Of a stretch of DNA of 64,000 nt, positions 26,144-34,679 are shown piece by piece; within the stretch, counting starts at the first letter, position 1, and every line of letters begins with the position of its first letter. The position numbers were made by a program, and so were the translations under genes. Source of the stretch: Paraburkholderia ferrariae NBRC 106233. GTDB lineage: Bacteria > Pseudomonadota > Gammaproteobacteria > Burkholderiales > Burkholderiaceae. Location: NCBI RefSeq assembly GCF_000685035.1, contig NZ_BAYB01000002.1, positions 310,001 through 374,000 on the forward strand. Reading direction: 5' to 3'. The notes below the pieces were generated by a model. That model saw nothing but the letters and a program-made list of their open reading frames with translations, did no database searches and was not told the DNA's origin.

Positions 26144-27109
26144 ATGAAGGCATGGATATCGGCGGTGCTGCTCGGCTTGTCCGCGACACTCACGCACGCG
26201 GCGGGCATCAAGGTCATCCAGGTTCCAGCCGATGCCGATGGCCCGGCGCTCAAGGCCATGGTGTGGACGCCGTGCGCCGGGCCCGCGCAGGAACTTCCGA
26301 TCGGGCCGACGATCCTCAAAGGGCGGCGCGATTGTCCTACCGTAGGCGAAAAACTCCCGCTGATCGTCATTTCGCACGGCCATGGCGGATCGTATCTCGG
26401 CCACCACGACCTGGCCGAAGTGCTGGCGGATGCGGGCTTCGTCGTGGCGGCGCTCAACCATCCCGGCGACACCTACTCCGACATGAGTCATGCAGGCGAG
26501 TATTCGGCGTTCGTGGAGCGGCCCGAGGACATCAAGCGCCTGATCGACTACATGCTGAGTGCCTCGCCCGACGCAGGCAAAATCGACGCGCAGCGCATTG
26601 GATTTTTCGGCTTTTCGCGCGGCGGCTACACGGGCCTGGTGCTGGCCGGCGGCGAGCCGGATTTTCTGCACGCCGACGTGCCTTGCGTGGATCCCACGGC
26701 GCCGATCTGCATGCAGCTTGCGCGCCGGGACCTACCCTCGACGCCCATGACGCATGACCCGCGCATCAAAGCCTTTGTCATTGCGGATCCGCTCAATGCA
26801 TTCCCGAGCGCGGACGACCTGAAGAACGTGAAAGCGCCCATTCAGCTTTGGGCCTCGGAATTCGGCGGCGATGGCGTGCAACCTCGCAATGCCCCGGCGC
26901 TCGCTAACGCCTTGCCGCAGAAACCGGAATTCCACCTTGTGCGGAATGCGGCGCATTTTGCCTTTCTGGCGCCGTGCTCCGACGCCTTGAAGAAAGACGC
27001 GCCGGACATTTGCGTCGATGCCAACGGCTTCGATCGCGTGGCCTTTCACCAGCAGCTCGATAGCGCGGTGCGCGCGTTCTTTGAAGCAAATCTGCGGCCG
27101 CCCGGATAA
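26144..27109 (+). CDS. Secreted alpha/beta hydrolase (dienelactone hydrolase-like)
   Basis: 321 aa with a short signal peptide (ISAVLLGLSATLTHAAG). The hydrolase core shows PLIVISHGHGGS (oxyanion region), the nucleophile elbow GFSRGG and a late AAHFAFL histidine. Family members are often annotated as predicted dienelactone hydrolases or lipases; the substrate is unknown. Four or more cysteines (TPCAGP, RRDCPT, VPCVDP, APCSDA) could form disulphides, consistent with a periplasmic protein. ATG 26144 follows GGGAG. No operon partner is seen. Confidence 0.85.
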   Translation: MKAWISAVLLGLSATLTHAAGIKVIQVPADADGPALKAMVWTPCAGPAQELPIGPTILKGRRDCPTVGEKLPLIVISHGHGGSYLGHHDLAEVLADAGFVVAALNHPGDTYSDMSHAGEYSAFVERPEDIKRLIDYMLSASPDAGKIDAQRIGFFGFSRGGYTGLVLAGGEPDFLHADVPCVDPTAPICMQLARRDLPSTPMTHDPRIKAFVIADPLNAFPSADDLKNVKAPIQLWASEFGGDGVQPRNAPALANALPQKPEFHLVRNAAHFAFLAPCSDALKKDAPDICVDANGFDRVAFHQQLDSAVRAFFEANLRPPG

Positions 27110-27146
27110 GTCTGGGCGACCGCCATGCCGAAGCGGGCGCCGGCGC

Positions 27147-27761
27147 TCAGGCCGTGGTCGAGACGAGGCCAGTGGTCTGGCCGTTGGCGAGCATGAGTTG
27201 AACGAGTTCGGATTGGGCTGTTTCGAGTTCCGATTCGATCTGGCTGATTTCGTTGGCGCCGCTGTCCTGGGACGCGGAAGCGCCCGAGGTGCTGCTGGCG
27301 GTAACACCGGAACTGGCTGCGCTGCCCGAGGCGCTTGGGGTGCTCGCGGTGGTCGTGCCGTCTGCGCTGTAGATGCCGGTGCTGCCCTGACCGGATGCTG
27401 CGGACGATGAGTTTGCCTTCCCGCTCAACGTGGCCAGTTGCGCTTCGAGCGACTGGATGAGCGCCTTCAACTGATCGATCTCGTTGGTGGACGAAGAACT
27501 GGAGGAGGAGGATGCGCCGCCTCCACCGCCACCACCTGCCCCGCTGCTCGACTTCGCGGAGGACGTAGAGGAGGTTGTCGAGCCCGAGGACGACGAGGCG
27601 GTGCTGGATGACGCGCCGGTCGAGGTGCTGCCGGAAGCGGTCGTTGTGGTTGCCGCCGTTGTCGATGCGCTCGTGCTGGCAGGCGTAGACGTGGCCGTGC
27701 CGCCGGTCGTGTTCGTCCCGAGCGCGGCCGCTGTCACCGAGGAAGTGGACTGTATCTGCAT
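27147..27761 (-). CDS. Low-complexity Ser/Thr/Ala/Gly-rich protein, FlxA-like
   Basis: 204 aa. Long Ser/Thr/Ala tracts and a Gly8-like run flank two short amphipathic coiled-coil segments, NEIDQLKALIQSLEAQLATLSG (mid) and NEISQIESELETAQSELVQLML (C-terminal). The pattern of a Ser-rich start plus repeated Q-L-x-x-Q-I helices resembles FlxA-like proteins, but this rests on composition only. There is no signal peptide, although the N-terminus resembles that of flagellar rod/hook-type substrates. The repetitive DNA will vary by slippage. Confidence 0.65.
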   Translation of the reverse strand: MQIQSTSSVTAAALGTNTTGGTATSTPASTSASTTAATTTTASGSTSTGASSSTASSSSGSTTSSTSSAKSSSGAGGGGGGGASSSSSSSSTNEIDQLKALIQSLEAQLATLSGKANSSSAASGQGSTGIYSADGTTTASTPSASGSAASSGVTASSTSGASASQDSGANEISQIESELETAQSELVQLMLANGQTTGLVSTTA

Positions 27762-28027
27762 GGTCTCTGGAAATTCCCGATAAATGCCTTAACCGGGATA
27801 ACGGCGGGTGTTGTTGATTTCTTTAGGCCGTTGGTGCCGCGGGTGCGCAGATTCAGCTAACTTGATGCTTTCGATCGACTTGCGATTTATGAGGGTTGTG
27901 GGAGTCTTCAATGAAGGCAGGTCTGTGGCGAGAAACCCGGCGGTTTCAGGATGGAAGCCGGGCGCCTGGATTACGCCCCATGATTGGGGAAAGGAGCGCA
28001 TTGCGACGGTTGAATGAATTTCATGGT

Positions 28028-28618
28028 CTAGGGATGAATGGTTTCGCCGCGATTCAGCATGCCGATGAACTCCTCGATCTTGCGCACCCGTGTTGCGGGC
28101 TTTTTGGCATTCTGTATCCGAAACAGGATGGCGTAGCGGTTTCGGCCGTTCAGCGTCGCAAAGAACGCGCTGGCCTTGGGATTGGCATCCAGTGCGGCCT
28201 GCAGGTCGTCCGGCACGACCGAGTTGCTGGCCGACGTATAGGCAGCCTCCCAGCGGCCATCCGCTTTGGCTTTATCGATTTCCTGCATGCCCGAAGGAAG
28301 CATTCTGCCTGCGGCGATCAGCGCTTCGGCCCGGTCTTTGTTGAGCCTGGACCAGATACTTTTTGCGGAGCGCCGAGTGAAACGTTGCAACCAGTATTCT
28401 TCACTTTCAGTCTGTTTTTGACCGTCGATCCAGCCATGACAAAGGGCACTTTCTAGCGCTTGTTCGTAGGTCAAGGTTGGCTGCCCGGCCCCCTTTTTGG
28501 CAAGGCGAAGCCATATCCCGGTCGAGGTGCGGCCGTTTAGCGTCAACCAGTTTTCCCATTCCTTCGGGTCAAGAAATGTCAGGCAAGGCTCAGTCACGGA
28601 GGGTCCGAATGGTTGCAT
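28028..28618 (-). CDS. YdeI/OmpD-associated family protein
   Basis: 196 aa. The N-terminal part has EWENWLTLNGRTSTGIWLRLAKKG and ALCHGWIDGQKQ, and the middle has RRSAKSIWSRLNKDRAEALI, hallmarks of the YdeI/OmpD-associated (bacteriocin-protection) family. The C-terminal half is the usual helical DUF1905-type tail with ALDANPKASAFFATL. The biochemical role is unknown. Its base composition is lower in GC than the genes around 1-20 kb, suggesting acquisition. Confidence 0.88.
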   Translation of the reverse strand: MQPFGPSVTEPCLTFLDPKEWENWLTLNGRTSTGIWLRLAKKGAGQPTLTYEQALESALCHGWIDGQKQTESEEYWLQRFTRRSAKSIWSRLNKDRAEALIAAGRMLPSGMQEIDKAKADGRWEAAYTSASNSVVPDDLQAALDANPKASAFFATLNGRNRYAILFRIQNAKKPATRVRKIEEFIGMLNRGETIHP

Positions 28619-29122
28619 TCATGCAGCGAGGCTTTTTCGTTCACTGAAACCTCACAGATTACCGATTTCCCGGATTTGGGAATACCCGATTTATCGACAA
28701 TTCAGCGTGTATCCATCGGAGGGAAGACGGGAGTCTTTGCTGAAGGAACATCCAGTTGAGCGGTTTACCACCAACATCTGCCATTGCCATCGGTTCAGGC
28801 GACGACCGAAGTGGGTGTTGTGCCCGCCGTATAGATTGAGCATCCGAGGCGATCCTTCGCGCTCGGGGGGGGCGGGCTGGCCGGCCAACTGCGGCCATCG
28901 GTATCGATCTTCACGACGACGTTCGATCGTCAGCTTGACTCCATCTAACGGACATCCGTACCTCGGAGGCAAGGGCGCGTTTAGTTAACCTGTCTAAATA
29001 GAGCTCACGCTTTTCTGGAAATCGTCCCGCCCGGTTACCGGATCTCCAGGCGCGGCCTCAGACTTGCTTTTCGCACCTGTCGTGGCGGATGAATCGGCGC
29101 ATCGCGCCAAGGCAGCCGAATG
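28619..29122. other. Region without a recognisable gene
   Basis: A 93-codon minus-strand frame (28691-28972) and overlapping plus-strand frames exist, but none resembles a known protein or has a convincing ribosome site. A run of eight G residues lies near 28865-28872. The lower GC content and lack of coding signal suggest eroded accessory DNA. Confidence 0.5.
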
Positions 29123-29500
29123 TCAGCGGGATAAAACCGCATTAACCACGATCTCTATGCGCATTCCGGGGACGACGAGTGCTTTTACCGCGGCACTCGA
29201 TCGATTGGGAAAGGGTTGACGGAAGAATTCACGGTAGACCTTGTCGATGACAGGCATGTCTGCGATATCGATCATCTGGATCAATACCTGGGTGACGTCG
29301 TCGAGCGTGCCGCCCGCTGCGGTCATTGCGCGTTCGAGATTCGCAAACGTCAGGCGCGCCTGTTCCTCGACCGGTCCGGTGTCGATCGACCCGTCAAGTC
29401 GAACCGGTCCATGTGCCGTGAACATCATGTCGCCGGCACGCACGGCCCACGAGAAGGGCTGGCCGAGTTCAGGCAGTCCGACATCGATGACTTCTTTCAC
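29123..29500 (-). CDS. RidA family protein
   Basis: 125 aa of the RidA/YjgF/YER057c family, which includes enamine/imine deaminases. Motifs are AVRAGDMMFTAHGPVR, QARLTFANLERAMTAAGG, and the C-terminal PNRSSAAVKALVVPGMRIEIVVNAV, including the Arg that in active RidA binds the substrate carboxylate (PNRSS). The GTG start overlaps the stop of the upstream hydrolase gene (GTGA), so the two are coupled. In this context it probably handles an enamine/imine or a specific deamination step in the catabolic module. Confidence 0.9.
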   Translation of the reverse strand: MKEVIDVGLPELGQPFSWAVRAGDMMFTAHGPVRLDGSIDTGPVEEQARLTFANLERAMTAAGGTLDDVTQVLIQMIDIADMPVIDKVYREFFRQPFPNRSSAAVKALVVPGMRIEIVVNAVLSR

Positions 29501-30369
29501 AATGGCGCTCCCTCGAACATGTTTTCCAGCGATGCATACCAGTGGCTGTTCGGGTCACTCAACACAAGGTGCGTGTCGAAGTGGTCACGACCCTGTTCGA
29601 CATGGCAGGTGACGGGCGTGGACTGACATTTGAGCAGAGCGGCCAGACGGCGATTCGACCGGATGACGCGCGGCGAATCGTATTCCCCATAGCTCAGCGC
29701 AAAAGCCAGCTCGTTGCCGGCCGTCCAGCAGACCGGGCTGAATACCCCGTCGTCGTCCGCGTCCGCGAGCACCATCTCGTACACGCGCGCTTCGAGACTG
29801 TCGGGTTCAGGCTCGGGATGGCTCATGTCCATGATGCCGCTGATGGGCGCGCAGCCACGGATGGCGATGCGATCGACCATCGGACCGTTGCCGTGCCTGA
29901 AACGCAGCGCAGTCAACGCGGCCAGATGGCCGCCTGCAGAATGCCCCGCCAGATAGACATTGCGCAGGTCGCCCTCGAACGTTTGCGACGCGGCAAGCGA
30001 GTGCAGCAGCAACAGGCAATCGTTGAAAGCTGCGGGCATGCGATGTTCCGGTGCGAGGCGGTAGTCAGGCAGCACCAGCACCGCGCCGAGGCGGGTGACG
30101 TGCTCCGCCATGAACCAGTTCCATTCCTTGTAGCCGTTTGTCCAGCCGCCGCCGTGCCAGAAAATGACGACGGGAGCGCGTTCGGCCTGGCGCGGATAGA
30201 AAACGTCATACGTTTGCTGCCGATGCTGTCCATAACGGACGTTGCACTCGCGGCGCAGATGCGTGGACACGTGCTGCGCCCACGACACAACAGTGCTGGC
30301 ATAGCGCTGCGCGGCCAATGTCGGCAGCGGCATCTGTGCCTCCAGTCGAAATTGCTCCTCGGTCGTCAC
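29497..30369 (-). CDS. Alpha/beta hydrolase, esterase/kynurenine-formamidase-like
   Basis: 290 aa. It carries the oxyanion-hole motif IFWHGGGWTNGYKEW, the YRLAPEHRMPAAFNDC block of the hormone-sensitive lipase/carboxylesterase group, and the nucleophile elbow LAGHSAGGHLAAL. Similar proteins act as carboxylesterases or as arylformamidase-like amidases; the pairing with RidA favours an amide or enamine-linked substrate, by inference. GTG 30369 follows GAGGAA. It is the first gene of a two-gene minus-strand unit and diverges from the MFS permease. Confidence 0.87.
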   Translation of the reverse strand: MTTEEQFRLEAQMPLPTLAAQRYASTVVSWAQHVSTHLRRECNVRYGQHRQQTYDVFYPRQAERAPVVIFWHGGGWTNGYKEWNWFMAEHVTRLGAVLVLPDYRLAPEHRMPAAFNDCLLLLHSLAASQTFEGDLRNVYLAGHSAGGHLAALTALRFRHGNGPMVDRIAIRGCAPISGIMDMSHPEPEPDSLEARVYEMVLADADDDGVFSPVCWTAGNELAFALSYGEYDSPRVIRSNRRLAALLKCQSTPVTCHVEQGRDHFDTHLVLSDPNSHWYASLENMFEGAPL

Positions 30370-30609
30370 TCGGATTCCTCAGCGTTGATGGGCCGTCCGA
30401 CCGGGCGTCGAGCGGCACTGCGAATAGTTTGGTCGCATCATATAACAATCTAAAATTTATATAAACAGTAAAATTTATGTTGACTCGGATTTTTTACAAG
30501 CCAAGAATGACGACAAATCGTGGTGTCGAGGCTCGTCGATCAGGCGTAGCGACGCCGCCGCCTTTGGCGTTACCCGCGCAGGAGGCCCGATCAACTTGAG
30601 GAGAGAACG
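30370..30609. promoter_or_regulatory. Divergent promoter region, hydrolase/ridA and MFS genes
   Basis: 240 bases, AT-rich in the middle. At 30455-30479 it contains ATTTATAT and, 18 bases on, ATTTATG, preceded by TCTAAA. The same arrangement (TCTAAA, ATTTATAT, 18 bases, ATTTATAA) occurs at 32820-32845 between the GntR gene and the porin. The element probably overlaps the divergent promoters and is a candidate operator for the GntR regulator. Confidence 0.55.
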
Positions 30610-31920
30610 ATGGATCAATCTTTTGGCACGACGGTCATGCGCAAGGTGACGCTCCGGATCGTGCCGCTGCTGTTCGTACTGTGGCTCGTGAACTTTCTCG
30701 ACCGCGTCAACGTGAGCTTTGCGGCGCTCGACATGACGCGTGCCTTTCATTTCACGCCGGAGGTCTACGGCTTCGGCGCCGGCATCTTCTTCATCGGTTA
30801 CATCCTGTTCGAGATCCCGAGCAATCTGGCGCTGCAGCGCTTCGGAGCCCGCGTGTGGCTTACGCGGATCATCGTCACGTGGGGTCTCGTGTCAGGGCTG
30901 CAGGCGTTCATCTTCAACGAGACGAGCTTTATCGCGATCCGCTTTCTGCTCGGCGTGGCCGAGGCAGGCTTTCTGCCGGGCGTGCTTTACTACCTGACTC
31001 GCTGGTTCCCGTCGGAACAGCGCGCACGCGCAATCGGCCAGGTCATGTCCGCGAACATGATCGCGGTGGTGATCGGCGCACCGCTTTCCGCGTTCGTGAT
31101 GTCGCTGAGCAACGTGGGCGGTCTTGCCGGATGGCAGTGGGTGTTCATTCTCGAAGCGCTGCCGGCGGTGGCGCTTGGCATCTTCACGTACTTCTTTCTC
31201 GCAGGCGAACCGGCAAACGCAAAATGGCTCGACACGGCCGAACGCGACTGGCTGCTGGCGACGATGAAGCGCGATCAGGAACAGGCCGCATCGATGGGAA
31301 CCGAAAAGCTCGGCGTAGCGCTGCGCCAGCCGATCGTCTGGCTGCTGGGGCTGCTTTACCTGCTGGTGGGGGTCGGCTTCTTCGGCATCACGCTGTGGCT
31401 GCCGCAGATCATCAAGCAGATTTCCGGCATGTCGACCGTCACGGTCGGTGTGCTGAGCGCCGTTCCCTTCCTGCTCGGCGCAGTGGCGATGATCCTGAAC
31501 GGCCGCCATTCGGACCGGTCACTGGAACGCCGCTGGCATCTGTCCATTCCTCTCGCCATCGGCAGTGTGGGCCTTGCCGCCAGTGCACTCGGTCATTCCG
31601 CGGATACGGAACTCGCGTGGGTTTGCGTCGCGCTGTTCGGGATCGGCGCTTCGCTCAGCGTGTTCTGGTCGATCCCGTCGTCGTTCCTGACGGGCCGCGC
31701 AGCGGCCGGCGGACTGGCGCTCGTCAACGTCATCAGCGGCTTTTCCGGTTTCCTCGGACCCTACGCCATTGGCTGGATTCGAGGCCATTCGCCGGATTTC
31801 TCGAATGCGCTGTTCTTCATGGCGGGCAGCGTGGCCGCCGCGGCGATCCTGGCCGCGACGCTGCCATTTCCCGACGCCCGACAGCGGCCGGTCAGTGCCG
31901 AGCCCCGATCAATCGGCTGA
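30610..31920 (+). CDS. MFS transporter, anion:cation symporter type
   Basis: 436 aa with twelve predicted membrane helices. The N-terminal LFVLWLVNFLDRVNVSFAALDM and the GYILFEIPSNLAL and RFLLGVAEAGFLPG blocks are typical of the ACS family of MFS permeases (phthalate, tartrate, glucarate and hexuronate-type organic anions). ATG 30610 follows GAGGAGAG. Together with the divergent hydrolase/RidA pair and the nearby porin and GntR regulator, it points to uptake of a carboxylated compound. The exact substrate cannot be read from the sequence. Confidence 0.92.
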   Translation: MDQSFGTTVMRKVTLRIVPLLFVLWLVNFLDRVNVSFAALDMTRAFHFTPEVYGFGAGIFFIGYILFEIPSNLALQRFGARVWLTRIIVTWGLVSGLQAFIFNETSFIAIRFLLGVAEAGFLPGVLYYLTRWFPSEQRARAIGQVMSANMIAVVIGAPLSAFVMSLSNVGGLAGWQWVFILEALPAVALGIFTYFFLAGEPANAKWLDTAERDWLLATMKRDQEQAASMGTEKLGVALRQPIVWLLGLLYLLVGVGFFGITLWLPQIIKQISGMSTVTVGVLSAVPFLLGAVAMILNGRHSDRSLERRWHLSIPLAIGSVGLAASALGHSADTELAWVCVALFGIGASLSVFWSIPSSFLTGRAAAGGLALVNVISGFSGFLGPYAIGWIRGHSPDFSNALFFMAGSVAAAAILAATLPFPDARQRPVSAEPRSIG

Positions 31921-31952
31921 GGCTGTCTTGTGCGGTTATCGACACGGCGATT

Positions 31953-31988
31953 GAAGAAACGGCCAGCCCTCGGGCCGGCCGTTTCTTC
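31953..31988. terminator. Bidirectional terminator hairpin
   Basis: A perfect 12-base stem, GAAGAAACGGCC at 31953-31964 and GGCCGTTTCTTC at 31977-31988, encloses a GC-rich 12-base loop that can pair further. It lies between the MFS gene and the convergent GntR gene. The T/A-rich base of the stem (GTTTCTTCAT on one strand) supports termination from either side. Confidence 0.75.
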
Positions 31989-32008
31989 ATGTCACCTCGC
32001 GCGAACGT

Positions 32009-32737
32009 TCAGCTCAGATATTGCGAGACGACGCGGGCCGTCTCGTCGATGTGAGCGACCAGCAGCGAACATGCGCGCCCGGTGTCGCGCTTGAGCACCG
32101 CATCCATCAGCTCCTGGTGCTCGCTGACGATATCGCGCTCCAGCACTTCCTGCGGTAGCGGACCCGCGATACGCATGCGACGGTAGCGCTCGGAATGCCA
32201 GACTAGCTGCTCATCGATGCGGTGCAGCCAGTTCGAGCGCGCCGCGCTCAGTAGAGCATGGTGAAACCGCCGATGGGCATGCTCCCACCGGTGCCCGGCC
32301 GGCACATCGCCCGCCGCGGGCAGCGGCGTATGAACGAGCTTGTAAAACGCCGCAGTGATCTGCGCGCCCCATTCCTCGTCGCCGTGCCTGATGGCGTCCG
32401 CGAGAAGCTCTGTCTCGATCTTTTTGCGCACATCGAGGATGTCCAGCAGATCATCAAGGGACGCTTCGGCCACCCTGAAGCCCCGCTGGCCTTCATTGGT
32501 GACGAGCCCATCACAGCTGAGCAGCATCAGCGCCTCGCGAATCGGACTGATGCCGACGCCATACCGCTCCTGCAGCGCCTGCGGCCGCAGCTTTTCGCCC
32601 GGCGCGAACACGCCGGCCAGCAAGTCGTTCTGCAAGTGCTCGTACGCCTGTTCCGAAAGCGTCGTTTTCGGCAATTGCGCCGGGCTACGTTGTCCTGACC
32701 GCACCTTCTGATCCATTTCCCGTCTCCGTGAAGCCAT
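32009..32737 (-). CDS. GntR-family regulator (FadR/FCD subfamily)
   Basis: 242 aa. The N-terminal winged helix has LSEQAYEHLQNDLLAGVFAPGEKLRPQALQERYGVGISPIREAL, the standard GntR start. The C-terminal FCD ligand domain shows the metal-binding pattern with HAHRRFHHAL and a late ISEHQ-type histidine (VSEHQELMDAVL). ATG 32737 or ATG 32716 may start it. It diverges from the porin gene and probably represses the hydrolase-ridA, MFS and porin genes until the transported compound binds. Confidence 0.92.
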   Translation of the reverse strand: MASRRREMDQKVRSGQRSPAQLPKTTLSEQAYEHLQNDLLAGVFAPGEKLRPQALQERYGVGISPIREALMLLSCDGLVTNEGQRGFRVAEASLDDLLDILDVRKKIETELLADAIRHGDEEWGAQITAAFYKLVHTPLPAAGDVPAGHRWEHAHRRFHHALLSAARSNWLHRIDEQLVWHSERYRRMRIAGPLPQEVLERDIVSEHQELMDAVLKRDTGRACSLLVAHIDETARVVSQYLS

Positions 32738-32913
32738 TCGACGGCTTCATATTTGACCCCCAAGTATATACGCAAGCCATCTTGATAGGGAAAACGCGAA
32801 TTTTTCCAAACTCTAAATAATTTATATGGACATAATAATTTATAAAGTTTAACGTCCGTCATGACGGTGACGCAGCGACGCGTGACTTCAACCAACAAGC
32901 CAAGGGGAACGGA
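32738..32913. promoter_or_regulatory. Divergent promoter region, GntR and porin genes
   Basis: A very AT-rich 176-base gap. It holds CTCTAAATAATTTATATG near 32811-32828 and ATTTATAA at 32838-32845. The two ATTTATA words are 18 bases apart, the same spacing as the pair at 30455-30479, and the intervening bases share ACA. This is the second copy of the putative GntR operator. Confidence 0.55.
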
Positions 32914-34026
32914 ATGAAACGTCAGTTGTTGTTGTCTTGTGTGCCTTTGATCGTGGCAGGTCCAGCGTGCGCGCAAAGCAGCGTGACGCTGTACGGGATA
33001 CTTTCAGAGGGGGTGATGTACACCAGCAACGCGGGGGGACATCAGCAATGGCAACTGGCGAGTGGGGTCCAGCAATCGCCGCGCTTCGGTTTCACAGGCC
33101 GGGAAGATCTCGGCGGCGGCAATCGGGCGATCTTCACGCTGGAAAGCGGTTTCAGCATGAGCAACGGGACCTTGGGTCAAGGCGGTCGCCTGTTCGGCCG
33201 ACAGGCTTTCGTCGGCCTTGCCAACGATCGCTTTGGGCAACTGACGTTCGGGCGCCAGATCGACACCATGTCGCAAAGCCTCGGGCCGTATGAAGCGGCC
33301 GTTCAGTTCGCGACGTACGGGCCGCCGATCGGCGACAACGACAATATCTTTCCCACGTTTCGCATCAACAACGCGGTCCAGTACAAAAGCGTGAACATGT
33401 TTGGCGTTCAGGTGCTGTCACAGTACGCGTTCTCCAACATGGCCGGCGGTTTTGGCAACAACAGGGATTTCAACGCGGCGGCCACGTATGGTAACGGGCC
33501 ATTCAGCATGGGCGCGGCCTATCACGTCGTCGATATACCGAACAGCACGACGAACACTGCCGGCGCCGTGTATGGCGACTACGGGTTCACGTCGCCGTTC
33601 GTGACGAGCACGAAGGGCGCATCGGTCAGCAAGCAGCAGATGTATGGCGTGGGTAGCTCATACGTTCTGGGAAGCGCAAAGTTCTCGCTGATGTATACGC
33701 ACTCCGAGTTCGACTATCTCGACGCGTCGAAACTGAGCCTGAGCAACTACGAAGCCACGGCGACCTATAACATCTCGCCGGCCCTGCTTGCAGGCTTCGG
33801 ATACATCTACACGAACGGACACTACAACGTGACCGGCCAGGATCCGAAGTGGCATCAGATCGACGCCGGTATTGACTGGTTCCTCTCGAAGCGCACGGAT
33901 CTTTTCCTTGTGGGCATCTTCCAGAAGGCCGCGGGAGATGCCCGGTTCGCGCAGATCTACTACAACTCGCCATCGAGTTCACGCGAGCAGACTTCCGTCT
34001 CGTTTGGGATCAGGCATAAATTCTGA
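32914..34026 (+). CDS. General porin, Gram-negative OmpC/OmpF type
   Basis: 370 aa with a cleavable signal peptide (PLIVAGPACAQ) and a Burkholderia-style porin start SSVTLYGILSEGVMYTSN. It has the loop region GREDLGGGNRAIFTLESGF, LFGRQAFVGLANDRFGQLTFGRQ, and the C-terminal SFGIRHKF ending in Phe, the outer-membrane insertion signal. It would form a trimeric 16-strand outer-membrane channel. The location next to the GntR regulator suggests it admits the same substrate as the MFS permease. Confidence 0.95.
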   Translation: MKRQLLLSCVPLIVAGPACAQSSVTLYGILSEGVMYTSNAGGHQQWQLASGVQQSPRFGFTGREDLGGGNRAIFTLESGFSMSNGTLGQGGRLFGRQAFVGLANDRFGQLTFGRQIDTMSQSLGPYEAAVQFATYGPPIGDNDNIFPTFRINNAVQYKSVNMFGVQVLSQYAFSNMAGGFGNNRDFNAAATYGNGPFSMGAAYHVVDIPNSTTNTAGAVYGDYGFTSPFVTSTKGASVSKQQMYGVGSSYVLGSAKFSLMYTHSEFDYLDASKLSLSNYEATATYNISPALLAGFGYIYTNGHYNVTGQDPKWHQIDAGIDWFLSKRTDLFLVGIFQKAAGDARFAQIYYNSPSSSREQTSVSFGIRHKF

Positions 34027-34485
34027 AGAGTGTCCGGGGCTGAGCGGGGGGAACGCCGTTCAGCTCCCGGAAGGTCGCACGACGGCAAATCGCATCGCGG
34101 CGAACCAACTTTGACGGGTCGGAATCGGTGGCGGTCAAGCAGACTATGACCGTTGAGTATCCGACGGCTGCCAGTCCCCGGACGTAGGACCCAGGGGCAG
34201 AAGCGGGTCGGATCATGCCGTCTGCACGACCCACTCGGCTCTCATAACGCGTAGATAGCCACGCAACGCCGGATTCAGCACACGAGCGCAGCGCGCGATT
34301 TTGGAGGCGGTCGCTGTCCAATGGGTTTCCTTTTGGAGCGATGCCGGCAAGTTTGCGGAACGTAAAGTTGGACGACATACCGGCAATGGATTCCGGAGGC
34401 GTCATGGACAATTGAGCAAATGGGCGAGCTCCGATCAGCGTGCCTCGTTTCCCATTAAAAGCCATACGGTTGCCCGGTTATTGCC
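34027..34485. other. Region without a recognisable gene
   Basis: A 151-codon minus-strand frame (34010-34465) spans most of this stretch but has no recognisable motif and no ribosome site, and its composition (Arg/Ser/Ala mix) looks random. An imperfect hairpin (GGGCTGAGCGG ... CCGTTCAGCTCCC, about 34036-34064) follows the porin stop and could end its transcript, although no T run follows. The rest looks like eroded DNA. Confidence 0.5.
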
Positions 34486-34524
34486 GTGGTAGCCACCGCT
34501 CCTGTCCTTAAGCGTTCAGGCGAT

Positions 34525-34671
34525 GGCGGAACGTTGCAGGATGCGGCGCTCGCATCGCTTGCGGCGCTTGGTCATCGAGAATGCTGCGCGATGATTACCG
34601 TTGGAAACCTTGCGTCGGAGCGTCTATTTCTGAGTCGGGGATTTTTGCCCAACGCCGAGCCGTACTCCTGA
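34525..34671 (+). pseudogene. GNAT acetyltransferase C-terminal fragment
   Basis: The frame ending at 34671 reads ALASLAALGHRECCAMITVGNLASERLFLSRGF, the last helix-strand pair of a GNAT domain. The acetyl-CoA binding motif A and everything before it is missing. It is adjacent to and convergent with the TetR gene and is a truncated remnant. Confidence 0.7.
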
Positions 34672-34679
34672 AGCACTCC

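Noticed and set aside
28691..28972. A 93-codon minus-strand frame as a gene
   Set aside because: No recognisable motif, no ribosome site and overlapping frames of equal quality on the other strand.
34010..34465. A 151-codon minus-strand frame as a gene
   Set aside because: No domain, no ribosome site, and it overlaps the porin 3' end.
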